From Candidatus Aminicenantota bacterium (GTDB taxonomy: Bacteria > Acidobacteriota > Aminicenantia > UBA2199): DNA of 16,204 nt. Where the stretch lies: contig JAPKZM010000226.1 of assembly GCA_026393775.1 (NCBI GenBank), forward strand, positions 1 to 16,204, given 5' to 3'. A model generated the notes under the pieces. It did not search any database. It was given only the letters and a program-made list of their open reading frames with translations, and was not told where the DNA came from. A program made the position numbers and the translations under genes. Every line of letters starts with the position of its first letter. The stretch's first letter is position 1. Of this stretch, positions 1-6,211 are shown piece after piece.

Positions 1-593
1 GTGGCGAAGTCGACCGCGGCGACCTTCTCGTTCTCGGCCTTCACCACATTGTTCATCGTTTCCTGGACGTCCTTGGGCGGGTCGATCTCCTTCAATTCGG
101 TGCGGACGATGTCGATGCCCCAGCTGGATGTTTCAGAACAAAGCGTTTTGAGCAATTCAGAATTGATCTTGCTCCGCTCGGAATTGGCCGACTTCAAGGT
201 CATCGTGCCGATGATATTGCGCAAGGTGGTCCGGGCCAGGTTGACGATTTGATACTGGTAATTGTTGACATTGTACTGGGACCTTTTCACGCTCTCCTCA
301 TCGGGCTTGACCTTGAAATAGACCTGGGCGTCGACCCGGGCGTTCAGGTTGTCGTTGGTGATAATCTCCTGCGGCAGGGCATCGACCATTTGCTCGGTGG
401 AATTCACCGTAAACATGCGGTCGATGACCGGAATGACCCAATTGAAACCGGGGTGGGCAAATCGTTTATATTTCCCCAGCCTCTCCACCAGGCCCCTGTG
501 GGTGGGGCGGACGATCCGTATTCCGGAAAGAAATAAAACAACAAAAAATCCAATTAAAAGAAGTATGATGCCGATCGAATTCGTATCATTCAT
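1..593 (-). CDS. SPFH/Band 7 (stomatin/prohibitin-like) membrane protein, C-terminus outside window
   Basis: The gene runs off the left edge; 197 residues are visible. The N-terminus (MNDTNSIGIILLLIGFFVV) holds one hydrophobic anchor, followed by RIVRPTHRGLVERLGKYKR and HPGFNWVIPVIDR. That opening is typical of stomatin-type SPFH proteins. Further on, WGIDIVRTELKEIDPPKDVQ and the Ala/Glu-rich VVKAENEKVAA are the usual end of the Band 7 domain and start of its coiled coil. Family members form membrane-bound oligomers that organise membrane domains or hold proteases; the bacterial type is often paired with an NfeD protein, which would lie outside this window. The ATG at 593-591 was chosen because GGAGGG sits a few bases upstream and a TTGACT/TATAGG promoter lies at 623-651. 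No frameshift is seen. Family assignment is firm; the exact subtype (QmcA-like or stomatin-like) is open. Confidence 0.9.
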   Translation of the reverse strand, partial: MNDTNSIGIILLLIGFFVVLFLSGIRIVRPTHRGLVERLGKYKRFAHPGFNWVIPVIDRMFTVNSTEQMVDALPQEIITNDNLNARVDAQVYFKVKPDEESVKRSQYNVNNYQYQIVNLARTTLRNIIGTMTLKSANSERSKINSELLKTLCSETSSWGIDIVRTELKEIDPPKDVQETMNNVVKAENEKVAAVDFA

Positions 594-622
594 TTTAATT
601 CCCTCCAATCATGATTAAATAA

Positions 623-651
623 CCTATAGATGATTGAACAAATAAAGTCAA
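623..651 (-). promoter_or_regulatory. Candidate sigma70 promoter of the SPFH gene
   Basis: On the minus strand TTGACT (651-646) is followed by a 17-nt spacer and TATAGG (628-623), about 30 nt before the start codon. The -35 box matches 5 of 6 and the -10 box 4 of 6 consensus bases. This was found by eye only. Confidence 0.45.
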
Positions 652-671
652 ATCACTGGTAACTAGTGCTA

Positions 672-759
672 GTGTTAGTGTAAGTGTTAGTGGCGGGCAC
701 TTCGATGATTTTAAAAGATTTCGCTATTTTCTTCCTAACACTAACACTATCACTAACAC
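672..759. repeat. Inverted repeat built from TTAGTG-type hexamers
   Basis: Left arm 672-692 consists of repeated hexamers (AGTGTTAGTG and variants; the run of AGTG hexamers starts near 664). Right arm 739-759 is the same array in reverse complement (CACTAACACT). The 21-base arms match at 19 positions and are separated by 46 bp. Transcribed from either strand, it would fold into a long stem-loop. It lies between the SPFH promoter and the decayed kinase/GAF copy, with no gene of its own. The 46-bp loop is AT-rich and shows nothing else. Confidence 0.75.
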
Positions 760-774
760 TTACTTTCTTACAAT

Positions 775-1002
775 TCAAAAGGGGACGACCGCCTTCAAGA
801 ACGGCCCCAGGCGGGCGGCCAGCTTCTCCAGCAAGTCGAGATCGGCTGGAGTGAAGTCGGGCCCCGGTTCGTTGTAGGCGCTGCGTTTGCGCGAGATCTG
901 CACCACTCCCATTCCACCGGCGCTCAGCTTGGAAATGATCCGATAATGCAAAACCGTCTTCCCGATCACTTCTGCCCCCGATCGGTCGCAGGCATTGGAC
1001 AT
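775..1002 (-). pseudogene. Mosaic remnant: kinase N-terminus joined to GAF-protein C-terminus
   Basis: This 75-codon frame starts with MSNACDRSGAEVIGKTVLHY and the glycine loop SAGGMGVV, the N-terminus of the Ser/Thr kinase at 3949-6018. It then jumps to QISRKRSAYNEPG...LKAVVP, the C-terminus of the GAF protein at 3369-3902. The join falls at ACTCCCA (905-911), a heptamer present at both parental sites (3499-3505 and 5921-5927), so 2422 bp of the parental layout are missing. The stop codon is the parental GAF stop. Bases 782-911 match 3376-3505 with no mismatch that I can find; the kinase-derived 912-1002 differs from 5928-6018 at about 16 of 91 positions. Homology continues upstream to about 1100 (compare 6019-6118). 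The product has no complete domain: the kinase part ends before the catalytic lysine. It could be a relic, a converted paralogue or an assembly join. Confidence 0.85.
782..911 (+). repeat. 130-bp direct repeat, copy 1 (identical to 3376-3505)
   Basis: Read base by base, 782-911 and 3376-3505 are the same 130 bases in the same orientation, running from GGGACGACC to ACTCCCA. Copy 2 is the 3' end of the intact GAF gene. The two copies lie about 2.6 kb apart and enclose the membrane protein/XRE pair, the HEAT gene and the 130-aa gene. Recombination between them could therefore delete that block. Confidence 0.85.
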
Positions 1003-1180
1003 AGAACGATGCTATTCATTTGCCATTCTCTTCTGCATTCCGGACATTTTCGAGAAACATCAAAACCAGTTTACTACCAAAAAATGATTTTTTCTATTCT
1101 GTATCGCAGTCAGGTCTTTCTTAACTAATTTTTTTCCGCAAAAATAACCCGCTTACTTTTAAAAAAAACAAATTTTTTTG

Positions 1181-1209
1181 TTGACAAATTGAGTAATATA
1201 GGTTACAAT
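1181..1209 (+). promoter_or_regulatory. Strong sigma70 promoter for the membrane protein/XRE pair
   Basis: A perfect TTGACA (1181-1186) is followed by a 17-nt spacer and TACAAT (1204-1209, 5 of 6 consensus). The region is AT-rich, with A and T tracts at 1161-1180. Transcription would start near 1216, inside the GTTAC operator array, about 50 nt before the ATG at 1268. Confidence 0.8.
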
Positions 1210-1249
1210 TTATGTAGTAACTGTTACTAATCTTACAACATAGGTTACA
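1198..1249 (+). promoter_or_regulatory. Probable operator: three phased GTTAC sites and a 7+1+7 palindrome
   Basis: GTTAC occurs at 1202, 1223 and 1244, exactly 21 bp (two helical turns) apart. The outer two sit in the identical decamer ATAGGTTACA (1198-1207 and 1240-1249). The middle one is half of the perfect palindrome TAGTAAC-T-GTTACTA (1215-1229). The first site overlaps the -10 box and the others cover the start point and leader. This is a repressor-like layout, and the XRE protein at 1724-1936 is the obvious candidate binder (inference). Confidence 0.7.
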
Positions 1250-1267
1250 TTAAATAGGAGGAACAAC

Positions 1268-1720
1268 ATGAACAACAAGATCGAAATTTACGACCAGAAA
1301 CGAAAAAATTTCCGCGGCGGCTACATCCTTGGCGATATTGTATTTTTGGTCGCATTCATCGTGCGTAGCGCCATGAAGATCAGCGGCAAGGGCACAGGAA
1401 CCTTGTGGACCGGCCTGCACGTCATCCTGGTGTTTTCCCTGCTCTGGCTGGCTTATTTCAGCATCAGGCTGCTCTTCGTCGAACGCACGATCCGTCGGGA
1501 CCCGGTCCTGAACGAAGCATTGCACAACGAGCTGGACCGGCTGAACGAGCTGAAGGCCTGGAGGATCGCCTTTTTCTCCCTGATCATCCTCAACCTCATT
1601 GCCACCTACCTGTTCCATATCTTTGATATTCCACTAAGGGATCCCATTATCCTGATCATCACCTCCCTGCTGGTCGGCTTCGGCAGCTTCGACCTGGCCC
1701 GCTACCTGCTGGACCGGTGA
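1268..1720 (+). CDS. Four-helix membrane protein of unknown function, paired with an XRE regulator
   Basis: 150 residues with four predicted membrane spans: about 18-38 (GYILGDIVFLVAFIV), 50-71 (LHVILVFSLLWLAYF), 99-121 (WRIAFFSLIILNLIATYLF) and 127-148 (PIILIITSLLVGFGSF). A charged stretch at about 72-98 (RTIRRDPVLNE...LDRLNELK) would lie in the cytoplasm. There is no signal peptide and no catalytic motif that I recognise. AGGAGG at 1256-1261 sits six bases before the ATG. The XRE gene begins three bases after the stop, so the two are translated from one message. Small polytopic proteins beside short XRE regulators are common in bacteria, with the regulator controlling the pair. What this protein transports or senses cannot be told from sequence. 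Confidence 0.85.
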   Translation: MNNKIEIYDQKRKNFRGGYILGDIVFLVAFIVRSAMKISGKGTGTLWTGLHVILVFSLLWLAYFSIRLLFVERTIRRDPVLNEALHNELDRLNELKAWRIAFFSLIILNLIATYLFHIFDIPLRDPIILIITSLLVGFGSFDLARYLLDR

Positions 1721-1723
1721 ACC

Positions 1724-1936
1724 ATGGCCGAAAAGAACATGGTCAACACCCTCAAGGTGCAGCGGGCCAAAAAAAACCTCACCCAGGAACAGCTGGCCGA
1801 GCTGGTGCAGGTGACGCGCAAGACGATCAACACCGTGGAAAACGGCATCTACATCCCCTCGACCTACCTGGCCCTGAAATTGGCCGGAGTGCTGGGGGTC
1901 ACGGTGGAAGAGCTGTTCCAGATCAGGGAGGCGTAG
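1724..1936 (+). CDS. Small XRE-family (HTH_3) transcriptional regulator
   Basis: 70 residues, almost all a Cro/C1-type helix-turn-helix: VQRAKKNLTQEQLAELVQVT, then RKTINTVENG and IYIPSTYLALKLAGVLGVTV, ending in EELFQIREA. TQEQLAELVQVTRKTINTVE is the helix 2-turn-helix 3 core. The stand-alone single-domain form resembles the short regulators often annotated YozG-like. It follows the membrane protein after three bases and is probably translationally coupled; ATG 1739 is an alternative start in the same frame. The phased GTTAC repeats over the promoter at 1181-1209 suggest autoregulation, which is inferred and not shown. A GC-rich terminator follows at 1949-1971. Confidence 0.92.
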   Translation: MAEKNMVNTLKVQRAKKNLTQEQLAELVQVTRKTINTVENGIYIPSTYLALKLAGVLGVTVEELFQIREA

Positions 1937-1948
1937 CCGGTTGCCGTA

Positions 1949-1971
1949 GGGGTGGGGTTTGCCCCCGCCCC
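1949..1971. terminator. GC-rich hairpin between converging genes
   Basis: GGGGTGGGG (1949-1957) pairs with CCCCGCCCC (1963-1971) around the 5-base loop TTTGC, with one T-G pair, and is followed by ATTTTAA on the plus strand. It lies 13 nt after the XRE stop and about 35 nt after the minus-strand stop at 2008, so it may serve both. The T-tract is short. Confidence 0.6.
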
Positions 1972-2007
1972 CATTTTAAGATTAATGGCTAAGACGGGTG
2001 CAATTTT

Positions 2008-2400
2008 TCAAGAAAACCATCCTGGCTTGAATTGGAACTCAACGCCCTCGCATGCAATCGGCATGGAGAAAATTTCACCATCGAGAAACTGGACCGCAAC
2101 CAGGCGGCTGGTTCCCGCCGGCAAAAAAAAGATGCAGGGGCGGTTGTCGATGATATCCCTGGGCACGACGACAAAGGGGCATTTTTGCTTGAGCAATTGG
2201 TCGATCTGTTGGTCGCTGCACGAATGACCGATCTGCGTGATCTTGTCCTTTGAAACCTGGTGAACCCTGGTCAGCAGCGTGAACACCATTCCGGCCAGGT
2301 CCCCGTCGGGGGCCACGATGACCTTCAACGCGCCTTCGCCTTCCGCCACCGCCTGCCGGGCCAGCGCCGACGCGATGCTACCTTTTTCCTCAGTTTCCAT
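2008..2400 (-). CDS. Hypothetical 130-aa cytoplasmic protein, last gene of the kinase cluster
   Basis: I do not recognise this family. The protein is soluble, without signal peptide or membrane span. Visible features are an Ala-rich N-terminal helix (SIASALARQAVAEGEGA), a beta/alpha segment with LKVIVAPDGDLAGMVFTLL, a cysteine-containing middle (IGHSCSDQQIDQLLKQKCPF) and a strand-rich C-terminal half (FVVVPRDIID, CIFFLPAGTSRLVAVQFLDG). The ATG at 2400 lies inside the end of the upstream HEAT gene, an 11-base overlap, and GGAGG sits five bases before it. The two are therefore almost certainly co-translated. Position places it in the kinase/GAF/HEAT set, perhaps as a small partner or regulator; nothing in the sequence tells which. 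Confidence 0.8.
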   Translation of the reverse strand: METEEKGSIASALARQAVAEGEGALKVIVAPDGDLAGMVFTLLTRVHQVSKDKITQIGHSCSDQQIDQLLKQKCPFVVVPRDIIDNRPCIFFLPAGTSRLVAVQFLDGEIFSMPIACEGVEFQFKPGWFS

Positions 2401-3274
2401 TTCGACCTCCGCGGCAAATCGGGCGGCTGGTCAATACAGATATCTCCCCTAAAACTTTCTCTGCAAATTTGCGGACGTGTTTTTTCTTGCTGCTCAATGC
2501 TTTTTTTAAGTAGACCTCAGCCGGCTTCCCTATGCCAACCAGCACTTGCTCAAACCCCACCTGCATTCCGGCTCTCCGTTCGAGCCATTTCATGCGTTCT
2601 ACCTTTTTGATAATTGGTTCAATCACCCTTTCATCACCTATCATGCCAATCTTTTTCAGGCCATCAATGGCTACGCCTGGAACGGTATCTATCAAATGGA
2701 CAATGGGTTCGAAGTATTTGGCATCTCCCGTATCGGCCATCATGCGGCCAATCCAAGCCTGAGAAATCCAGTATGGTTCATCTTTTAAAACATTCCAAAT
2801 GCAATCGATATGAAGCCTGGCGTCCGGTATCATGCCAAGTGTTTCAACGGCGAATTGGCGTATCTTATAGTGCCTGTCGTCTTTCATGACCTGAATCAGA
2901 GGACCGATGGCCGCATTCCCAATTTCCTTCAGAGTGTTTTTAGCAAGTTTGTTCAGAACGACGGCATGAATGGAGGTACCGAGAATGAAATGGCTCTTGA
3001 CAAGCCCTGCGATGAAAGGTTCAACCGCCGCATCACCCAGCTTTAACAAGACAGCAATGAGATCAGCCACTCCCGGGCCTGTTGGGTTGCGAACAAGGCA
3101 GCGAATAATGGCGGTGATTACTCCCGATTCGCCTATTTCTATAAGAGCTTCTTTCGCCTGCCTTAGATAGTCTTCATACCTGGATTCCTGGCAAGCGCAA
3201 ACCAAACGAATCAAGCCTTCAACATCCTTTTTCGCCGCCAAATCCTTCGGGTCATACGGCTCAAGAAATCCCAT
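2390..3274 (-). CDS. HEAT-repeat (PBS-lyase-like) scaffold protein
   Basis: 294 residues of paired helices. Repeats of the HEAT type are visible throughout, for example EALIEIGESGVITAIIRCL, LLKLGDAAVEPFIAGL, TLKEIGNAAIGPLIQVMKD, QFAVETLGMIPDARLH and DGLKKIGMIGDERVIEPII. HEAT proteins make curved scaffolds for protein-protein contacts. The start was set at ATG 3274 (MGFLEPYDPKDLAAKKDVEG) because AGGAG lies six bases upstream; the frame stays open for 24 further codons to 3346, which lack such a site. The last 11 bases overlap the 130-aa gene. About 95 bp separate it from the GAF gene upstream, with a weak AT-rich promoter-like stretch (TTGTCG, 18 nt, TTTAAT), so it may be read from the kinase promoter or its own. 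The tail after EKVLGEIS looks unstructured. Confidence 0.88.
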   Translation of the reverse strand: MGFLEPYDPKDLAAKKDVEGLIRLVCACQESRYEDYLRQAKEALIEIGESGVITAIIRCLVRNPTGPGVADLIAVLLKLGDAAVEPFIAGLVKSHFILGTSIHAVVLNKLAKNTLKEIGNAAIGPLIQVMKDDRHYKIRQFAVETLGMIPDARLHIDCIWNVLKDEPYWISQAWIGRMMADTGDAKYFEPIVHLIDTVPGVAIDGLKKIGMIGDERVIEPIIKKVERMKWLERRAGMQVGFEQVLVGIGKPAEVYLKKALSSKKKHVRKFAEKVLGEISVLTSRPICRGGRNGN

Positions 3275-3368
3275 TTCCGGCTCCTGCCAAAAATTTATTA
3301 AAATCCAAGGAATTTTAAATCGACAACTTCCGTTTCCCCATGCCACACCGCAAAAGGAATGGGCCGGT

Positions 3369-3902
3369 TCAATACGGGACGACCGCCTTCAAGAACGGCC
3401 CCAGGCGGGCGGCCAGCTTCTCCAGCAAGTCGAGATCGGCTGGAGTGAAGTCGGGCCCCGGTTCGTTGTAGGCGCTGCGTTTGCGCGAGATCTGCACCAC
3501 TCCCAGCCGTTCGCCGTCCACCGCGACGGCGGTGCCGATCATTTTCCAGATCCGGCGCGACTCGCCATCCGCCTCCTTGACGAACTCGTATTCGACCATG
3601 TGATCCCGCTCCATGAGCTGGTTGTCGAGGAACGAACGGCCGCCGCGGAAGATCTTGGCGGCGATGGGCAGCTTCGAGCGGATCGACACTTCCTTGGCCT
3701 CGGCCAGAAAATCGGGCCAGAGAAAAGACAGGGACTTGCCGCGCTTCCACAGAATGGCCACTTCGGCCTTCTCGCCGCCGAAGGCGTCGGCGAGGAAACC
3801 AGCCATGCAGTTCAAGGCCACCTGGAACCGCTCGTTGTCGGGAATCTCCGGCGTGGTGACGAGCTTGCGCAAATCCTCGATCAGGATGTTGATGTCATTC
3901 AT
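3369..3902 (-). CDS. GAF-domain sensory protein encoded beside the kinase
   Basis: 177 residues forming one GAF-like domain. An N-terminal helix (MNDINILIEDLRKLVTTPEI) is followed by helices and strands of the domain, including FQVALNCMAGFLADAFGGEK, AEVAILWKRGKSLSFLWPDF and IWKMIGTAVAVDGERLGVVQ, then ISRKRSAYNEPGPDFTPADL and DLLEKLAARLGPFL. The strand pair before QISRKR and the DFTPADLDLLEKLA closing helix are typical of GAF domains. GAF domains bind small ligands or take part in signalling; no ligand can be named. It starts 46 bp after the kinase stop on the same strand, with a GGAGGGG site 9-11 bases before the ATG, so it is probably in the kinase operon and may modulate it. Its last 130 bp are duplicated exactly at 782-911. 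Confidence 0.88.
   Translation of the reverse strand: MNDINILIEDLRKLVTTPEIPDNERFQVALNCMAGFLADAFGGEKAEVAILWKRGKSLSFLWPDFLAEAKEVSIRSKLPIAAKIFRGGRSFLDNQLMERDHMVEYEFVKEADGESRRIWKMIGTAVAVDGERLGVVQISRKRSAYNEPGPDFTPADLDLLEKLAARLGPFLKAVVPY
3376..3505 (+). repeat. 130-bp direct repeat, copy 2 (inside the GAF gene)
   Basis: Identical to 782-911 in the same orientation; see that entry. The repeat encodes the GAF protein's C-terminal 43 residues and stops at ACTCCCA (3499-3505), where the other copy switches to kinase sequence. Confidence 0.85.
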
Positions 3903-3948
3903 GTGCGAGTTCCCCTCCGCCCTATCTTACCGCAAGTGCCGGCGGGTT

Positions 3949-6018
3949 TCAAGCCCCGTTCCTTGCGGAATCCATCCGGCGTCGAAGGTCGATGGAATCG
4001 AGGATCTGCTGGAAACGGGGGAGAGCGCGAATGTTCTTTAAAAAAGGATCGCGTTGAAACCAGTCCGACCGCTCATCGCCGTTGCGCACGGCGCGCTCGA
4101 GCCACTCCAGCGCCGCCGCAGAGTTGCCTGCCAGTGCATAAAAATCGGCTACCTCCAGAGTTGACTCGGGGGCTATTAATGCGTACTTCAAGGTTTCCGG
4201 ATCCATTTCCCTAACCGCTTCGGCATTTTTCCCTTCCGCCATTAGTACCAGCGCCCAAGCAATTTTAATCGTATAGTTTTGCCGATCGGCCGCCGTCAGG
4301 CGCTCCAGGGTCATCCGCGCCAGGGGCAGGTCATTGGCATCGATGTAGGCTCTCGCCAATTTTGCACTCGCGTAGATGTTATTGGGATCCTGCTCCAGAA
4401 TCTTTTTCTGCTCTCGGACCGCCGCCGCGATGTTTCCTTGAAGACGATAAATCTCTCCCACGTTCATGCGCGGAGGGAAAAACAGCGGATCGCGCTCCAA
4501 CATGCTGATGAATAGCTTATGGGCTGTGGCGTAATCCCCACTTAACAAGAAGTAGTTGCCTAGCCAGTTTTTCGCGTCCATGTCATCTGGGGATAGTTCC
4601 AATGCCTTTTCGGCTTCCTTCCGTTCCAGCTCTTTTCGACCTGAATAGAAATAGACCGCGGCCAGTGCCGAATGAGCCCGGGCTGAATTCGGATTATCTT
4701 TCAGGGCTTGTCGCAGTTCTTCCTCGGCTTTATAGATCCATTTGGAATCATTGGATTTGCCGGTGTCGATCATCAGCAAGGAAGTAAACCCGTACCACGC
4801 CCGGGCCTCGGCGAACGTGGCGTCGAGCGCCAAGGCGCGTTCCAGCATCTGCCTGGCCCGCGGCAGGTCCAATTGCGAAGTCATGAAAAACAGTCCTCTA
4901 TCCAAATATTCGTTCGCCTCCTTGTTTGCCGATGCCTTTTTGGGGGCGAGGAGACCGGTCGCCGGGCTGGTTTTCCCATGTTCAGCCTCCTGGCTCCGCC
5001 ACGGTTGAAACCAAACCAGGGCAGCGAGCATCATGACCGCAACCGATCCCGCGGCCAGGGTCAGCCGGCGGCGCAGCCGTCCGACCGGATGCTTCAACGC
5101 CTCTGTCCGGGAGGCAGGCGGGCTCAATCCCGGGGCAGGGAGGGAAACGGCTGCGGGCTCATGGGGCGGCAGCGTTTTTTCGATCGCCCGCAGATCCACC
5201 AGCAGATCGTCCAGGGACTGATAGCGCTCGGCCATCGCTTTGGCCAGGGTTTTGTCCAGGGTGTGTTCCAGCTGCAGCGGTACACCGGTTCGCAACGAGG
5301 TCATGGGAGCCGGGGTTTCATTTTGGATTCCATAAATGATTGACTGCGGATATTCGCCGGCAAATGGGGGGCGCCCGGCCAGCATCTCGTACAGGACGAC
5401 ACCCAGGGACCAGATGTCCGTACGGCGGTCGACCGGTTTTCCCCAGGTCTGCTCCGGGGACATATAGGCGACCGTACCCAACAGCGTTCCCTCCCGGGTC
5501 AGAACCGAACCGTCGGCCAGCTTGGCCAGGCCGAAGTCAAGGATCTTGACCAAGCCGTCTTGGCAGAGCACGATGTTGCCCGGTTTGATGTCGCGGTGAA
5601 TGATTCCTTTTTGGTGCGCCTGGGCCAGCCCTTCAGCGGTTTGCATGGCGATGCGCAGCGCTTCGGGAACGGGCAATGGCCCCTGGCGGATTCTTTCATT
5701 CAGAGTCTGGCCAATGTAGCAAGGCATAACCATGAACACCATGCCGTCGCGGGTCTCGTTGATCTCGTGGACGGAACAGATGTTTGGGTGATCAAGGGCC
5801 GACGCGGCCCGCGCCTCATTGAGAAAACGTCGCTTGATTTCCGGGTCGCGGGTGGCTTCCTTTGGCAGGAATTTCAAAGCGACCATGCGCAGCAGTTTCA
5901 GGTCTTCGGCTTTATAGACGACTCCCATTCCACCGGCGCCCAGTCGAGAAATGATTCGATAATGTAAAACCGTCTTCCCGATCACTTCTGCCCCCAGTTT
6001 GTCGCAGGCAGAAAACAC
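3949..6018 (-). CDS. Membrane-anchored Ser/Thr protein kinase with C-terminal TPR domain
   Basis: 689 residues. The kinase domain spans about 20-280, with glycine loop LGAGGMGVVYKA (26-37), catalytic Lys49 (VALKF), Glu68 of the C-helix, HRDIKPGN (catalytic Asp143, Asn148), DFG at 161-163, a GTVAYMSPE activation segment end (181-189) and DIWSLGVVLYEML. All key residues are present, so it should be active. A Pro/Ala-rich linker leads to one membrane span at about 319-338, preceded by RLRRR (kinase inside, C-terminus outside by the positive-inside rule). Residues about 360-680 form roughly six TPRs (ALALDATFAEARAWYGF, ALKDNPNSARAHSALAAVYF and others), placing the TPRs in the periplasm. The frame opens with GTG at 6018, matching the ATG of the remnant at 1002; GTG at codon 12 (VIGKT), with GGGGG upstream, is another possible start. 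Confidence 0.95.
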   Translation of the reverse strand: MFSACDKLGAEVIGKTVLHYRIISRLGAGGMGVVYKAEDLKLLRMVALKFLPKEATRDPEIKRRFLNEARAASALDHPNICSVHEINETRDGMVFMVMPCYIGQTLNERIRQGPLPVPEALRIAMQTAEGLAQAHQKGIIHRDIKPGNIVLCQDGLVKILDFGLAKLADGSVLTREGTLLGTVAYMSPEQTWGKPVDRRTDIWSLGVVLYEMLAGRPPFAGEYPQSIIYGIQNETPAPMTSLRTGVPLQLEHTLDKTLAKAMAERYQSLDDLLVDLRAIEKTLPPHEPAAVSLPAPGLSPPASRTEALKHPVGRLRRRLTLAAGSVAVMMLAALVWFQPWRSQEAEHGKTSPATGLLAPKKASANKEANEYLDRGLFFMTSQLDLPRARQMLERALALDATFAEARAWYGFTSLLMIDTGKSNDSKWIYKAEEELRQALKDNPNSARAHSALAAVYFYSGRKELERKEAEKALELSPDDMDAKNWLGNYFLLSGDYATAHKLFISMLERDPLFFPPRMNVGEIYRLQGNIAAAVREQKKILEQDPNNIYASAKLARAYIDANDLPLARMTLERLTAADRQNYTIKIAWALVLMAEGKNAEAVREMDPETLKYALIAPESTLEVADFYALAGNSAAALEWLERAVRNGDERSDWFQRDPFLKNIRALPRFQQILDSIDLRRRMDSARNGA

Positions 6019-6084
6019 ATTATGGAACTATTCATGTGCCCTTCTTTTCTGCATTTTGGACATCTGCGAAAAACTTCTGCTATC

Positions 6085-6113
6085 AGTATACTACCAAAGA
6101 ATGATTTATTCTA
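6085..6113 (-). promoter_or_regulatory. Possible promoter of the kinase operon
   Basis: On the minus strand TATACT (6090-6085) lies 17 nt after a poor -35 match, TAGAAT. The surrounding block to about 6118 is conserved in the decayed copy at 1003-1100, where the -10 equivalent reads TAAACT. Conservation outside coding sequence favours a regulatory region, but the boxes are weak. Confidence 0.35.
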
Positions 6114-6164
6114 TTCAACAAACAGGGATCATGAAAATATGAAAATGATCGCTGTTTTTTCCGG

Positions 6165-6193
6165 TTGCTATTTCCCGGCCTTGCTTTTACAAT
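6165..6193 (+). promoter_or_regulatory. Candidate promoter for the 6212-6607 gene
   Basis: TTGCTA (6165-6170), a 17-nt spacer and TACAAT (6188-6193) lie directly before the gene. The start point would fall near 6200, leaving a very short leader that contains only the ribosome site (ACGAGG). The -10 hexamer is the same as in the promoter at 1204-1209. Confidence 0.5.
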
Positions 6194-6211
6194 GCAAGCA
6201 ACGAGGCAACC

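Noticed and set aside
1250..1618. 122-codon minus-strand frame
   Set aside because: It overlaps the four-helix membrane protein, which has a perfect promoter and ribosome site; the opposite frame is an acidic shadow.
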